A stretch of 64,000 nucleotides of DNA from Gymnodinialimonas ceratoperidinii. Lineage in GTDB: Bacteria > Pseudomonadota > Alphaproteobacteria > Rhodobacterales > Rhodobacteraceae. The stretch covers positions 3,025,501 to 3,089,500 of the forward strand of contig NZ_CP079194.1 of NCBI RefSeq assembly GCF_019297855.1, given 5' to 3'. Below are positions 7,939 through 16,702 of the stretch, one piece after another. The position numbers and the translations under genes are program-made. The stretch's first letter is position 1. The number at the start of each line of letters is the position of its first letter. A model generated the notes under the pieces. That model did not search any database and was not told where the DNA came from. It was given only the letters and a program-made list of their open reading frames with translations.

Positions 7939-9549
7939 ATGTTGGACAATCGCCCCACCCTGCCCCCGGAAATCGCCCGTCGCCGCACGTTCGCGATCAT
8001 CTCGCACCCCGATGCGGGTAAAACGACGCTGACCGAGAAGTTCCTTCTCTACGGTGGCGCCATCCAGATGGCGGGCCAGGTCCGCGCCAAGGGCGAGGCG
8101 CGGCGCACCCGCTCGGACTTCATGCAGATGGAGAAGGACCGCGGCATCTCCGTCTCCGCCTCCGCCATGTCGTTCGACTTTCAGACCCCTGAGGTGAACT
8201 TCCGCTTCAACCTCGTGGACACGCCGGGCCACAGCGACTTCTCCGAGGATACCTACCGCACCCTGACGGCGGTGGATGCAGCGATCATGGTGATCGACGG
8301 CGCGAAGGGCGTGGAGAGCCAGACCCAGAAGCTCTTCGAGGTCTGCCGCATGCGCGACCTGCCGATTCTCACCTTCTGTAACAAGATGGACCGCGAGAGC
8401 CGCGACACCTTCGAGATCATCGACGAGATCCAGGAAAACCTCGCCATCGACGTGACGCCAGCTTCCTGGCCCATCGGCGTCGGGCGCGAGTTCCTTGGCT
8501 GCTACGATCTTCTGCATGACCGGCTGGAGCTGATGGACCGCGCCGACCGCAACAAGGTGGCGGAATCGGTGAAGCTGCAGGGGTTGGACGACCCCGCGCT
8601 GGCCGATCACGTGCCGACTGAGTTGCTGGAGAAGCTGCGCGAAGAGGTCGAGATGGCGCGCGAGCTGCTGCCCGCGATGGACCTCGGCGCCTTCCGCGAA
8701 GGCAGCCTGACGCCGATCTGGTTCGGCTCGGCGATGAACTCCTTCGGCGTGAAGGAGCTGATGGACGGCATCGCCGAATATGGCCCCGAACCGCAGGTGC
8801 AGAACGCCGACCCCCGGCAGGTCTCGCCGGACGAGAAGAAGGTCACGGGTTTCGTTTTCAAGGTCCAGGCCAACATGGACCCCAAGCACCGCGACCGTGT
8901 GGCCTTCGTGCGGCTGGTCTCGGGGCATTTCAACCGTGGCATGAAGCTGACCCACGTGCGCTCGAAAAAGCCGATGGCGATCTCCAACCCGGTAATGTTC
9001 CTCGCCTCGGACCGCGAGTTGGCGGAAGAGGCTTGGGCCGGTGACATCATCGGCATCCCCAACCACGGACAGCTGCGCATTGGCGACGCCCTGACCGAGG
9101 GCGAGGCGCTGCGCTTCACCGGCATCCCCTCCTTCGCGCCGGAACTGCTGCAAAGCTGCCGCGCGGGCGATCCGCTGAAGGCCAAGCACCTCGACAAGGC
9201 GCTGATGCAATTCGCCGAGGAAGGCGCCGCAAAGGTCTTCAAGCCGACCTATGGCTCGGGCTTCATCGTCGGCGTCGTGGGCGCGCTGCAATTCGAGGTT
9301 CTGGCGAGCCGGATCGAGCTGGAATACGGCCTGCCAGTCCGCTTCGAGGCGTCGCAATTCACTTCCGCCCGGTGGGTGCACGGCGACAAGGACGCGGTCG
9401 AGGCCTTCGCCGCCGCCAACAAGCAGCACATCGCCACGGACAACGACGGCGACCCGGTCTACCTGACCCGCCTGCAGTGGGACATCGACAGGGTGGCCCG
9501 CGACTACCCCGATGTGACGCTCTCGGCGACGAAAGAGCTGATGGTGTGA
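7939..9549 (+). CDS. prfC: Peptide chain release factor 3
   Basis: Translational GTPase that recycles RF1/RF2 from the ribosome. G1 is ISHPDAGKTTLTEK (about 21-34), G3 is DTPGHSDFSEDTYRTL (about 94-109) and G4 is NKMD (about 148-151), in the RF3-specific arrangement, followed by domain II and a C-terminal domain ending in FEASQFTSARWV and related blocks. I chose ATG 7939 (536 residues) over an in-frame TTG at 7903 because the distance to the first P-loop then matches E. coli RF3 (529). It overlaps the next gene by four bases. Confidence 0.95.
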   Translation: MLDNRPTLPPEIARRRTFAIISHPDAGKTTLTEKFLLYGGAIQMAGQVRAKGEARRTRSDFMQMEKDRGISVSASAMSFDFQTPEVNFRFNLVDTPGHSDFSEDTYRTLTAVDAAIMVIDGAKGVESQTQKLFEVCRMRDLPILTFCNKMDRESRDTFEIIDEIQENLAIDVTPASWPIGVGREFLGCYDLLHDRLELMDRADRNKVAESVKLQGLDDPALADHVPTELLEKLREEVEMARELLPAMDLGAFREGSLTPIWFGSAMNSFGVKELMDGIAEYGPEPQVQNADPRQVSPDEKKVTGFVFKVQANMDPKHRDRVAFVRLVSGHFNRGMKLTHVRSKKPMAISNPVMFLASDRELAEEAWAGDIIGIPNHGQLRIGDALTEGEALRFTGIPSFAPELLQSCRAGDPLKAKHLDKALMQFAEEGAAKVFKPTYGSGFIVGVVGALQFEVLASRIELEYGLPVRFEASQFTSARWVHGDKDAVEAFAAANKQHIATDNDGDPVYLTRLQWDIDRVARDYPDVTLSATKELMV

Positions 9550-10034
9550 CCGCGCCCGAGGGCGAGGTGAGCCTGCAAGACGTGATTGCCGTGGCGTGCG
9601 ACCTGCGCCGCGCGCAATGGCTGGTCTCGGAAGATGGTAAGGACATCTCGAATGCCGATAACCACCGCAGGGACGCGCTCCGAAAGGCGCCGCTGCGAAC
9701 CGCTTGGAGAATGTCGCTATCCCTGCTGGAACACGGCACCAACCGCGCCTTGGGCCGGGCCAGCGCGCGCGATCTGAAACCCCTGCTCACCCATCATCTG
9801 CGCGCCCTTGAAGGCACCGAGGAGGCCGCCCCCTACGGCATCGACCTCGCCCGCGCCGTCGTGGAGGCGCTTGAGGCCAATCTGGCCCCTGCCCGCCACG
9901 GCGGACGCAGTGCACAACTCGCGAATTACCATGCTGGCTATTGTGGCATCGGTCTGGAATGCCGCGAAATCGACGGCAAACGGTCCTTTCACTATGACCA
10001 CCCGACGAGGGCAATCTCATCCCGCCTCACCTGA
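9546..10034 (+). CDS. Hypothetical protein, probably the N-terminal part of a frameshifted gene
   Basis: A GTG start overlaps the prfC stop (GTGA), giving 162 residues (MTAPEGEVSLQDV onward). I do not recognise the family. No membrane segments are visible. The last residues, HPTRAISSRLT, look out of frame: shifting one base at about 10001-10003 gives HP-DEGNLIPPHL and continues into the next small open frame without a stop. The intact ancestor would have been about 214 residues. It is either a real mutation or an assembly error. Confidence 0.6.
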   Translation: MTAPEGEVSLQDVIAVACDLRRAQWLVSEDGKDISNADNHRRDALRKAPLRTAWRMSLSLLEHGTNRALGRASARDLKPLLTHHLRALEGTEEAAPYGIDLARAVVEALEANLAPARHGGRSAQLANYHAGYCGIGLECREIDGKRSFHYDHPTRAISSRLT

Positions 10035-10189
10035 TGACGTTCGAAAGCGGCGCGGATCTGGCGCGCTGGTTGGCTCGGCAATCCGATCTGACCCTCTCGG
10101 GTGTCGTCGGAGAGCCACCTCTGCGGGATTGGCGCTACATGGGAAACCAGCGGCTCGACCGGGGGCGCTTGCTGGCGTACATCAATTAG
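10034..10189 (+). CDS. 51-residue open frame, likely the C-terminal part of the preceding gene
   Basis: An ATG overlaps the preceding TGA by one base (TGATG). The 51 residues begin MTFESGADLARWLARQ and end RLLAYIN. Read upstream in the same frame, the codons PPDEGNLIPPHL are open back to a TGA at 9995 and look coding. This supports a single frameshifted gene spanning 9546-10189 rather than two coupled genes. Function is unknown. Confidence 0.5.
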   Translation: MTFESGADLARWLARQSDLTLSGVVGEPPLRDWRYMGNQRLDRGRLLAYIN

Positions 10190-10219
10190 ACAGACCGGCG
10201 CGGCGATCAGGAGCCTCTC

Positions 10220-10816
10220 GTGACCCATCGCAATCGTGTTCTCCCTGACGGGCGCATCGTCGCCCACCCTGCCCGAGGTACCTTCACCGGAAATCGCGGC
10301 ATCCTCGTGGACCGCGCGGGCCATATGACGAACCGCCAATGGGCGGCAAAAGCCTGGATCACCTGCGTGCTCGATTTCCGCGGCCGCCGTCGCGCCATCG
10401 CGCAACCCGGCACCTGGACAGAGCTGTTTTTCCTCGATGAAGCCGTCGCGCTGGCTGCCGGCCACCGTCCTTGCGCATATTGCAGACGCGCCGACTACAA
10501 CGCCTACCGCGAACGATTCACAGACGCCCCTAAAGCGGTGGAGATGGACACGACGCTACATGCCGAGCGCCTTGCGGGGCGCGACAAACGCTTGCACGAG
10601 CTACGCCTGGATACGCTGCCTGACGGGGCATTTATCATCCACGACGGCGCGGCTCATCTGGTGCGGGGCGACCACCTGCACCCGTTCAGCCCGGACGGCT
10701 ACCGCGCGGCGGTCCCCCGTCCCTCCGGCGAGGCGCTGGCCTTGACCCCGCCGAGTTCGCTGCAGGTTCTGACGTCAGGCTATACGCCGCAGCTGCATCC
10801 CTCTGTGAGGCTTTAA
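10220..10816 (+). CDS. Conserved-looking hypothetical protein with a CxxC motif
   Basis: 198 residues from GTG 10220, with CAGGAG about seven bases upstream. The centre has HRPCAYCRRADYNAYRERF (about 81-99), a possible metal-binding CxxC next to basic residues, and the C-terminus has LTPPSSLQVLTSGYTPQLHPS. I recall similar unnamed proteins in other alphaproteobacteria but cannot name a function. It is soluble, without a signal peptide. The preceding open frame ends 31 bases upstream. Confidence 0.7.
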   Translation: MTHRNRVLPDGRIVAHPARGTFTGNRGILVDRAGHMTNRQWAAKAWITCVLDFRGRRRAIAQPGTWTELFFLDEAVALAAGHRPCAYCRRADYNAYRERFTDAPKAVEMDTTLHAERLAGRDKRLHELRLDTLPDGAFIIHDGAAHLVRGDHLHPFSPDGYRAAVPRPSGEALALTPPSSLQVLTSGYTPQLHPSVRL

Positions 10817-10850
10817 GACCTCCTTAACCAATGTAGGCTACCGTCTCGCC

Positions 10851-11306
10851 ATGTGGCGTTTCACGCTTTGCCTTCTCAGTCTCGCCGCTTGCGTCCCGCA
10901 ATCGGGCCACTTGTCTTCACCGGAAACCGGCTTGGCGGGGCATTACTCGCGACAGGTCGTCGTCTCTGATCACACCCACCACGTGCTTTACGCCCACGTG
11001 ATCGTGGCTGAGCGCGATGGAGAGACCACGCGCGCCATCGTATTGTCGCAACGCCGTGATGGCGTGCACAATCTGCGGTTCCAAGAGGCATGGAGCCATG
11101 GCGTAGAGCTGCCCTTCAGACGCGGCGGTGCCTTGGATGGGTGCAGCCACGGCCATTGCTTGAACCGTCACGCGGGCCTGATCTTCCTCCCGGCGCCGCT
11201 CTTTGCCCACGCGCAACGCCACGGGTTGGCGGTTCGGCTGCTATCCGGGACCGAGAATATCGACATAAGCGTGCCCGCGCATCTGTTTCGCCTGACCACT
11301 GCGTAA
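10851..11306 (+). CDS. Putative lipoprotein
   Basis: 151 residues starting MWRFTLCLLSLAAC, a short signal sequence with a lipobox (LSLAAC), so Cys14 is the likely lipidated residue. The mature part carries two further Cys (DGCSHGHC) and several His residues (SDHTHHVLYAH). I do not recognise the family. The short gap to the upstream gene (34 bp) suggests possible cotranscription. Confidence 0.65.
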   Translation: MWRFTLCLLSLAACVPQSGHLSSPETGLAGHYSRQVVVSDHTHHVLYAHVIVAERDGETTRAIVLSQRRDGVHNLRFQEAWSHGVELPFRRGGALDGCSHGHCLNRHAGLIFLPAPLFAHAQRHGLAVRLLSGTENIDISVPAHLFRLTTA

Positions 11307-11481
11307 CACTCCGACGCCGAAAATCGTGGCCCTGACGGGCTTTGTTTGACGACTCCCTACGAATGCAATAAGTGCGATGCGTGTCCGTGATCCGCGCGGA
11401 CGAGTCTCGCGGAGCGCGCTGGCAAACTTGCGCTCCATCACCCCGCCGATTGGCATAACGCCTCGGCCAGATTGGACGCCC

Positions 11482-13377
11482 ATGACGACTTTTGCTGATC
11501 TTGATCTAAATCCCAAAGTACAAAAAGCCATCACGGAGGCGGGTTACGAAACCCCTACTCCCATTCAGGCCGGGGCAATTCCGCCCGCCCTTCAAGGCCG
11601 CGACGTTCTGGGCATCGCCCAGACCGGCACCGGCAAGACGGCGTCCTTCACGCTGCCGATGATCACCATGCTGGCCCGCGGCCGCGCCCGTGCGCGCATG
11701 CCCCGGTCGCTGGTGCTCTGCCCGACCCGCGAACTCGCCGCGCAGGTGGCCGAGAACTTCGACATCTACGCCAAGAACGTGAAGCTCACGAAGGCGCTGC
11801 TGATTGGCGGCGTGTCGTTCAAGGAGCAGGAAGCCGCCATCGACAAGGGTGTCGATGTGCTGATCGCCACGCCCGGCCGCCTGCTCGACCATTTCGAGCG
11901 CGGCAAGCTGATCCTGAACGATGTGAAAGTCATGGTCGTGGATGAAGCCGACCGGATGCTCGACATGGGCTTCATCCCTGATATCGAACGCATTTTCGGC
12001 CTCGTACCCTTCACGCGCCAGACGCTCTTCTTCTCGGCCACCATGGCGCCCGAGATCGAGCGCATCACCAATACCTTCCTCTCGAACCCCGAGAAGATCG
12101 AGGTGGAACGGCAGTCCACGACCTCTGACACGATCGAGCAGCGCCTGATCGAGTTCAAGGCGCCGCGCCGTGACGCTCAGGCGAAGATGAAGCGCGACAT
12201 GCTGCGCGCCGCGATCACGGCCGAGGGCGACGCCTTCCGCAACGCGATCATCTTCTGCAACCGCAAGGTCGACGTCGACATCGTCGCCAAGTCCCTGAAA
12301 AAGCACGGGCTGAACGCCGAGCCGATCCACGGCGATCTCGACCAGTCGCACCGGATGCGGACGTTGGCGGGCTTCCGCGACGGCTCAATCACCTTTCTCG
12401 TGGCCTCCGATGTCGCCGCCCGCGGCCTCGACATTCCGAACGTGAGCCATGTCTTCAACTACGACGTGCCGAGCCATGCCGAGGATTACGTGCACCGCAT
12501 CGGCCGCACCGGCCGCGCCGGCAAGACCGGCGTTGCGATCACGCTCTGCGTGCCCTCGGACGAGAAATACCTCGCCGCGATCGAATCGCTGATCAAGCAG
12601 CCGATCCCCCGCGCCGAGGCGCCGATCGATGTGAAATCGGCCCCGGCAGCCAAGTCTTCGGACGAAGAGAAGCCCAAACGGTCCCGCCGGGGCGGTCGTC
12701 GCTCGGAGGAGCCCAAGGCAGAGCAGGCAGCGGAGACACCGAAGGCCGAGCAGCCCAAGGCCGAGGCCGCACCTGAAGCCAAGCCCGAACCGCAGGAGCG
12801 CCAGCCGCAACAGCAACCGCGCCGGGAACGGAGCGAGCGTGGCGGCAAAGGACGCGGGCGTGATCGCGGTGACCGAGGGTCTCGCGTTGTCGGCATGGGT
12901 GAATTCACCCCTGACTTCATCGGCTTGAGCTTCGACGAACGCCGGGGCGGCCCCGCGCGCGAGATGAACCTCGACGAAGACGAGACGCCCACGGATGCGC
13001 CTGCCGAAGACGCACCCCAGCCGGATGCACAGACCGAAGCACCGGCCGAGAAGCCCAAACGCCGCCGCAGCCGCAAGCCGAAGGTAGAGGCCGAGACGCC
13101 TGCGGACGAAACTGTCGCCGAGGCAGAGGCACCGCAGACCGACGCCGAGGCGGCACCAGAGGACAAGGCTGAAGCCGCGCCCGAGGAGAAGCCCAAGCGT
13201 CGCCGGGCGCGCAAGCCGAAGGCCGACGCCGAGGCAGCGCCAAACGCTGAGGCAGCCGCGCCCGAGGCTGAAGCCGAGACGGAAGAAAAGCCGAAGCGCC
13301 GTCGCACGCGGAAGAAGAAGGTTGAGGAGGAAACTCCCGAGACACCTGCCGCCGAAGATACGCCCGCCTCGGAATAA
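11482..13377 (+). CDS. DEAD-box RNA helicase (RhlE-like) with repetitive C-terminal tail
   Basis: ATP-dependent RNA helicase, 631 residues from ATG 11482. An upstream in-frame ATG at 11377 would add 35 residues that do not look conserved. Motifs in order are the Q motif (ETPTPIQ), AQTGTGKT (about 45-52), VDEAD (about 152-156), FSAT (about 183), ARGLDIPNV and HRIGRTGRAG (about 338-347). After about residue 385 comes a low-complexity tail with three near-copies of EKPKRRR-(S/A/T)-RK separated by Ala/Glu/Pro spacers, and an Arg/Gly-rich block near 445-475. The tail probably binds RNA. Confidence 0.93.
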   Translation: MTTFADLDLNPKVQKAITEAGYETPTPIQAGAIPPALQGRDVLGIAQTGTGKTASFTLPMITMLARGRARARMPRSLVLCPTRELAAQVAENFDIYAKNVKLTKALLIGGVSFKEQEAAIDKGVDVLIATPGRLLDHFERGKLILNDVKVMVVDEADRMLDMGFIPDIERIFGLVPFTRQTLFFSATMAPEIERITNTFLSNPEKIEVERQSTTSDTIEQRLIEFKAPRRDAQAKMKRDMLRAAITAEGDAFRNAIIFCNRKVDVDIVAKSLKKHGLNAEPIHGDLDQSHRMRTLAGFRDGSITFLVASDVAARGLDIPNVSHVFNYDVPSHAEDYVHRIGRTGRAGKTGVAITLCVPSDEKYLAAIESLIKQPIPRAEAPIDVKSAPAAKSSDEEKPKRSRRGGRRSEEPKAEQAAETPKAEQPKAEAAPEAKPEPQERQPQQQPRRERSERGGKGRGRDRGDRGSRVVGMGEFTPDFIGLSFDERRGGPAREMNLDEDETPTDAPAEDAPQPDAQTEAPAEKPKRRRSRKPKVEAETPADETVAEAEAPQTDAEAAPEDKAEAAPEEKPKRRRARKPKADAEAAPNAEAAAPEAEAETEEKPKRRRTRKKKVEEETPETPAAEDTPASE

Positions 13378-13395
13378 GGCGACACAACAGACAAG

Positions 13396-13434
13396 AAAAA
13401 GCCGCGCGATGCATTCAGCTTCGCGCGGCTTTTT
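13396..13434. terminator. Strong bidirectional intrinsic terminator
   Basis: The 14-bp arms AAAAAGCCGCGCGA and TCGCGCGGCTTTTT flank an 11-base loop. A T run follows on the plus strand and an A run mirrors it on the minus strand. It sits between the convergent helicase and rnj genes and serves both. Confidence 0.9.
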
Positions 13435-13466
13435 TGTTTCTCACAGGGCAGTCGCGCCCGGTTGAG

Positions 13467-15143
13467 TTACTCAGCCATCAGGCGGCTCACCAGAAGCGTC
13501 ACTTCAGGTTTCTTGCCAATCTCCTGCATGCAGACCTTGCGCGCGACGCGCTTCACCGCTTCTTCCAGCTTGTCGTCATCGTCGATGATCTTGGCATCCA
13601 GACGCGGCAGAAGGCGGCCGATCTCGTCCTCGACCAGTTCCTGCAGGTCGACGTCGGAGGAGCCCTTCTCGGGCAGGCCCTTCAGGGAAACCCAAGCGTC
13701 TTCAAGCACTTCGTCGGTCTCGTCCACGATCAGGGACACGACCACCATGCCGTTGAGCGCCATTTTCATACGTTCGCGGATCACGCCGTCGTATTGGCCG
13801 ACGAAAGCATCGCCGTCGAGGTAGATCCGGCCCGCCTCGATATGCTCGGTGACGCCCGGCGCGTTGCCGGACAGCTCCACCATCGCGCCATTCGCGGCGA
13901 CGATACCCGTCAGCCCCTTGGCAGTCGCCAGCCGCGCGTGCTCACGCAGGTGGCGGAATTCACCGTGACAGGGCACCACGATCTGCGGCTTCAGGATTTC
14001 GTGCATCAGTTCGATGTCAGGACGGTTGGCGTGGCCCGAAACGTGGTAGAAGCCGGAGTTGTCATCGACAATCTCGACGCCGATTTCTGCCAACGCGTTC
14101 TGGATGTGCCCGACCGAGACCTCGTTGCCCGGGATCGTCTTGGAGGAGAACAGGAACGTATCGCCCTCTTTCAGCTCGTGGCCGAGGTATTTGCCGCGCG
14201 AGAGCGAGGCAGAGGCCGCGCGACGCTCCCCCTGGCTGCCGGTTACGATCAGCATCAGGCTTTCGCGCGGAATGTCGAGCGCGTCTTCCGGCGACACGGT
14301 CTGCGGGAAGTCCGTCAGCACGCCCGCCTCGCGGCCCGCTTTCACCATACGCTGCATGGCGCGGCCCATCAGGCAGATGGAGCGGCCGGCGGCGATGCCG
14401 GCATCCGCCAAGGTCTGCAGGCGAGCGATGTTGGACGCGAAGGTCGTAGCGACCACCATGCCGCGCGCGTTGGCCACCAGTTCAGTGATCTGCGGCGGCA
14501 ACTCCGACTCGGAGCGCCCCGGATGGCGCGAAAAGACGTTGGTGGAATCGCAGACATAGGCCAGCACCCCTTCCGAGGCGATCTGGCGCCAGAGCTCGTC
14601 GTCGAAGGCCTCTCCAACCACCGGCGCGCGGTCGATCTTGAAGTCGCCCGAATGGATGACCCGGCCCGCGTCGGTATCGATCACGAGACCGGAGGCCTCG
14701 GGGATGGAGTGCGCGACGGGCGCGAAGGAGACCTTGAACGGGCCCGTCTCCACGACCTCGGGGTAAGCCTCGACCACGCGCACCTGCGCCGGGTCATGTC
14801 CCGCCTCGTCCATCTTGCGCATCGCGTGGATGGCCGTGAACTTGCGGCAGTAGACAGGGGCCTCCAGACGGTTCCAGAGGTGGCCGAGCGCGCCGACGTG
14901 ATCCTCGTGGGCATGGGTGATGAAAATCGCCTCGATCCGATCCTTGCGCTCTTCCAGCCATTCCACGTCGGGCAGGATCAGATCCACGCCCGGTTGGCCG
15001 TCCATGTCGGGGAAGGCGACGCCCGTGTCCACGACGATCAGCCGCTCCTGCCCTTCCGGCCCATAGCCGTAGACATAACAGTTCATCCCGATTTCCCCGG
15101 CGCCGCCGACGGGAAGGTAGATGAGGCGGTTGCGATCAGTCAT
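13467..15143 (-). CDS. rnj: Ribonuclease J
   Basis: Metallo-beta-lactamase/beta-CASP ribonuclease (5'-3' exo- and endonuclease) for rRNA maturation and mRNA decay, 558 residues. The zinc motif HAHEDH is at 77-82, HSGDFKID at about 165-172, and the beta-CASP block HVSGHANRPDIELMHEI follows with a C-terminal domain. It overlaps coaX by four bases (ATGA). The coaX-rnj pair downstream of nuo-birA is an arrangement I recall from other alphaproteobacteria. Confidence 0.94.
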   Translation of the reverse strand: MTDRNRLIYLPVGGAGEIGMNCYVYGYGPEGQERLIVVDTGVAFPDMDGQPGVDLILPDVEWLEERKDRIEAIFITHAHEDHVGALGHLWNRLEAPVYCRKFTAIHAMRKMDEAGHDPAQVRVVEAYPEVVETGPFKVSFAPVAHSIPEASGLVIDTDAGRVIHSGDFKIDRAPVVGEAFDDELWRQIASEGVLAYVCDSTNVFSRHPGRSESELPPQITELVANARGMVVATTFASNIARLQTLADAGIAAGRSICLMGRAMQRMVKAGREAGVLTDFPQTVSPEDALDIPRESLMLIVTGSQGERRAASASLSRGKYLGHELKEGDTFLFSSKTIPGNEVSVGHIQNALAEIGVEIVDDNSGFYHVSGHANRPDIELMHEILKPQIVVPCHGEFRHLREHARLATAKGLTGIVAANGAMVELSGNAPGVTEHIEAGRIYLDGDAFVGQYDGVIRERMKMALNGMVVVSLIVDETDEVLEDAWVSLKGLPEKGSSDVDLQELVEDEIGRLLPRLDAKIIDDDDKLEEAVKRVARKVCMQEIGKKPEVTLLVSRLMAE

Positions 15144-15931
15144 GTGGGGTTTTTATCCTTGTTGTATTTATGGATCACGGTCAGGCCGTGCATCGTCAGA
15201 TCATCTTCGATTTGGTCAAATAGCACATCTCCGCTGGAGAACAACGGGGCGAGGCCGCCGGTTCCGATAACACGCATGTCGCGGTCATGGGTCTCGCGGT
15301 ACTCGCTGCGGATCCGGTCGCAGATCCCGCGCACAAGGCCGATGTAGCCCCAGAAAACACCCGATTGCATGCAGGCCACCGTGTTGGTGCCGATGACAGC
15401 CTGAGGTTTCGTCACGTCAATGTGCGGCAGGGCCGCTGCCGCTTGGTGCAGTGCTTCGAGCGACAGGTTCACCCCCGGCGCAATCACGCCGCCGATGTAG
15501 GCCCCGTCCGAGGCCACCACGTCGAAGGTCGTCGCCGTGCCGAAATCCACCACGATCAGGTCGCCGCCGTGGCGGTTGTAGGCACCGGCCGTGTTCACAA
15601 GGCGGTCTGGCCCGACGATGGTGCCGTCATCCACCCGCGCCTGGGCGGGCAGAAGGCACTCGGGCTTGCCGACAACCAGCGGGCGGGTCCCGAAATAGCG
15701 GTCGCAGAGGACGCGCAGGTTGAACACCACGCGCGGCACGGTGGAGGAGATGATGCATTCCGACACATCAACCGCGAGCTTCTCGTGGGCCATCAGGGTC
15801 GAGAACCAGACGAAATATTGATCCGCCGTCCGCGTATGCTCGGTCGCCGCCCGGAAGGTGGCGATGAACTGCGTTCCGTCCCAGACGCTGAAGACAGTAT
15901 TCGTGTTGCCGCAATCGATACACAGGAGCAT
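15140..15931 (-). CDS. coaX: Type III pantothenate kinase
   Basis: Phosphorylates pantothenate, the first committed step of coenzyme A synthesis. 263 residues with the N-terminal phosphate loop DCGNTNTVFSVWDG, the GPDRLVN block (about 103-109) and VVDFGTATTFDVV (about 122-134), all typical of CoaX. It lies 12 bases downstream of birA and overlaps rnj, so it is probably translated from the same message. Confidence 0.94.
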   Translation of the reverse strand: MLLCIDCGNTNTVFSVWDGTQFIATFRAATEHTRTADQYFVWFSTLMAHEKLAVDVSECIISSTVPRVVFNLRVLCDRYFGTRPLVVGKPECLLPAQARVDDGTIVGPDRLVNTAGAYNRHGGDLIVVDFGTATTFDVVASDGAYIGGVIAPGVNLSLEALHQAAAALPHIDVTKPQAVIGTNTVACMQSGVFWGYIGLVRGICDRIRSEYRETHDRDMRVIGTGGLAPLFSSGDVLFDQIEDDLTMHGLTVIHKYNKDKNPT

Positions 15932-15943
15932 GGAAGCCTCCGT

Positions 15944-16702
15944 TCAGAAAAATATGTCCGCCGCCGCGATAGCACGCGAGCCCTTGGCGGTCTCAAGGAT
16001 CAGGTTACCGCTCTCGTCCACGTCCTTGAACGTGCCGGTGATTTCCTCGCGCGGCAGTCGCGCGGTAATGACTTCTCCCAAGCGCGCGGCATGGGCGAGC
16101 CATTCGGTGCGCGTCGGCCCGAAACCGTAGGCCGAGAGGCTAAGTTCTCGCGAGGCATAGGCGGGCGCGAGGGCGTCCAGAAGGGCCTCGGGCGTTACCT
16201 TGTGCGGCAGGGCCACCGGGCGTACCGCACCGGGCTCCAGCGCCGCCGGATCCGGGGCCTCGGCGAGGTTTACCCCGACCCCGATGATGAGGTGCGAAAC
16301 GCCACCGCGCCCATCGCCCAGGCTCTCGAGCAGGATCCCCGCCAGCTTGCCACCGTTGAAGAGCACGTCGTTCGGCCATTTCAGGGTCAGGGCCTCGGAC
16401 GCACAGCCCACCTCGATCAGCGCAGCGCGCAGCGCGTTGGCGGCAACAAAGGATCGCAGCGCAATCTGCGAGACCGGCCCCGGCGGACGCATTGTCAGCG
16501 ACGCGGCGAAATTGCCCTCGGGCATGGACCACGCCCGTCCCCGGCGGCCCTTTCCGGCGGTCTGGTGCAAGGCCAGCACCCACTCGGGCCCGTTCAGCGT
16601 CGGGGCCGCGCGTGCGGCCTCCAGCATCGTGCTGTCAGTGGTCTCCAGAACCCGACGAGAGACACCCAAAGGCCATGCGCCAGCGGGCCGTCCGGTCGTC
16701 AT
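15944..16702 (-). CDS. birA: Biotin--[acetyl-CoA-carboxylase] ligase
   Basis: Attaches biotin to carboxylase carrier domains, for example the MccA protein encoded at 42.1-44.0 kb. 252 residues with the biotinyl-AMP loop GKGRRGRAW (about 50-58), LKWPNDVLFNGGKLAGIL (about 103-120) and the C-terminal domain. The N-terminal helix-turn-helix of E. coli BirA is absent, so it is monofunctional. Its start abuts the nuoN stop. Confidence 0.92.
   Translation of the reverse strand: MTTGRPAGAWPLGVSRRVLETTDSTMLEAARAAPTLNGPEWVLALHQTAGKGRRGRAWSMPEGNFAASLTMRPPGPVSQIALRSFVAANALRAALIEVGCASEALTLKWPNDVLFNGGKLAGILLESLGDGRGGVSHLIIGVGVNLAEAPDPAALEPGAVRPVALPHKVTPEALLDALAPAYASRELSLSAYGFGPTRTEWLAHAARLGEVITARLPREEITGTFKDVDESGNLILETAKGSRAIAAADIFF

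Noticed and set aside
7876..9429. Long minus-strand open frame opposite prfC
   Set aside because: prfC has all GTPase motifs. The antisense product has none and no ribosome-binding site.
11329..11349. Short GCCC-TGAC-GGGC hairpin followed by TTTGTTT after the lipoprotein gene
   Set aside because: A four-base-pair stem is too weak to call a terminator, although the position is suitable.
13434..15347. Long plus-strand open frame opposite rnj and coaX
   Set aside because: It is antisense to well-supported genes, rich in His/Arg/Asp/Gly as expected from GC-rich third positions, and has no recognisable domain.
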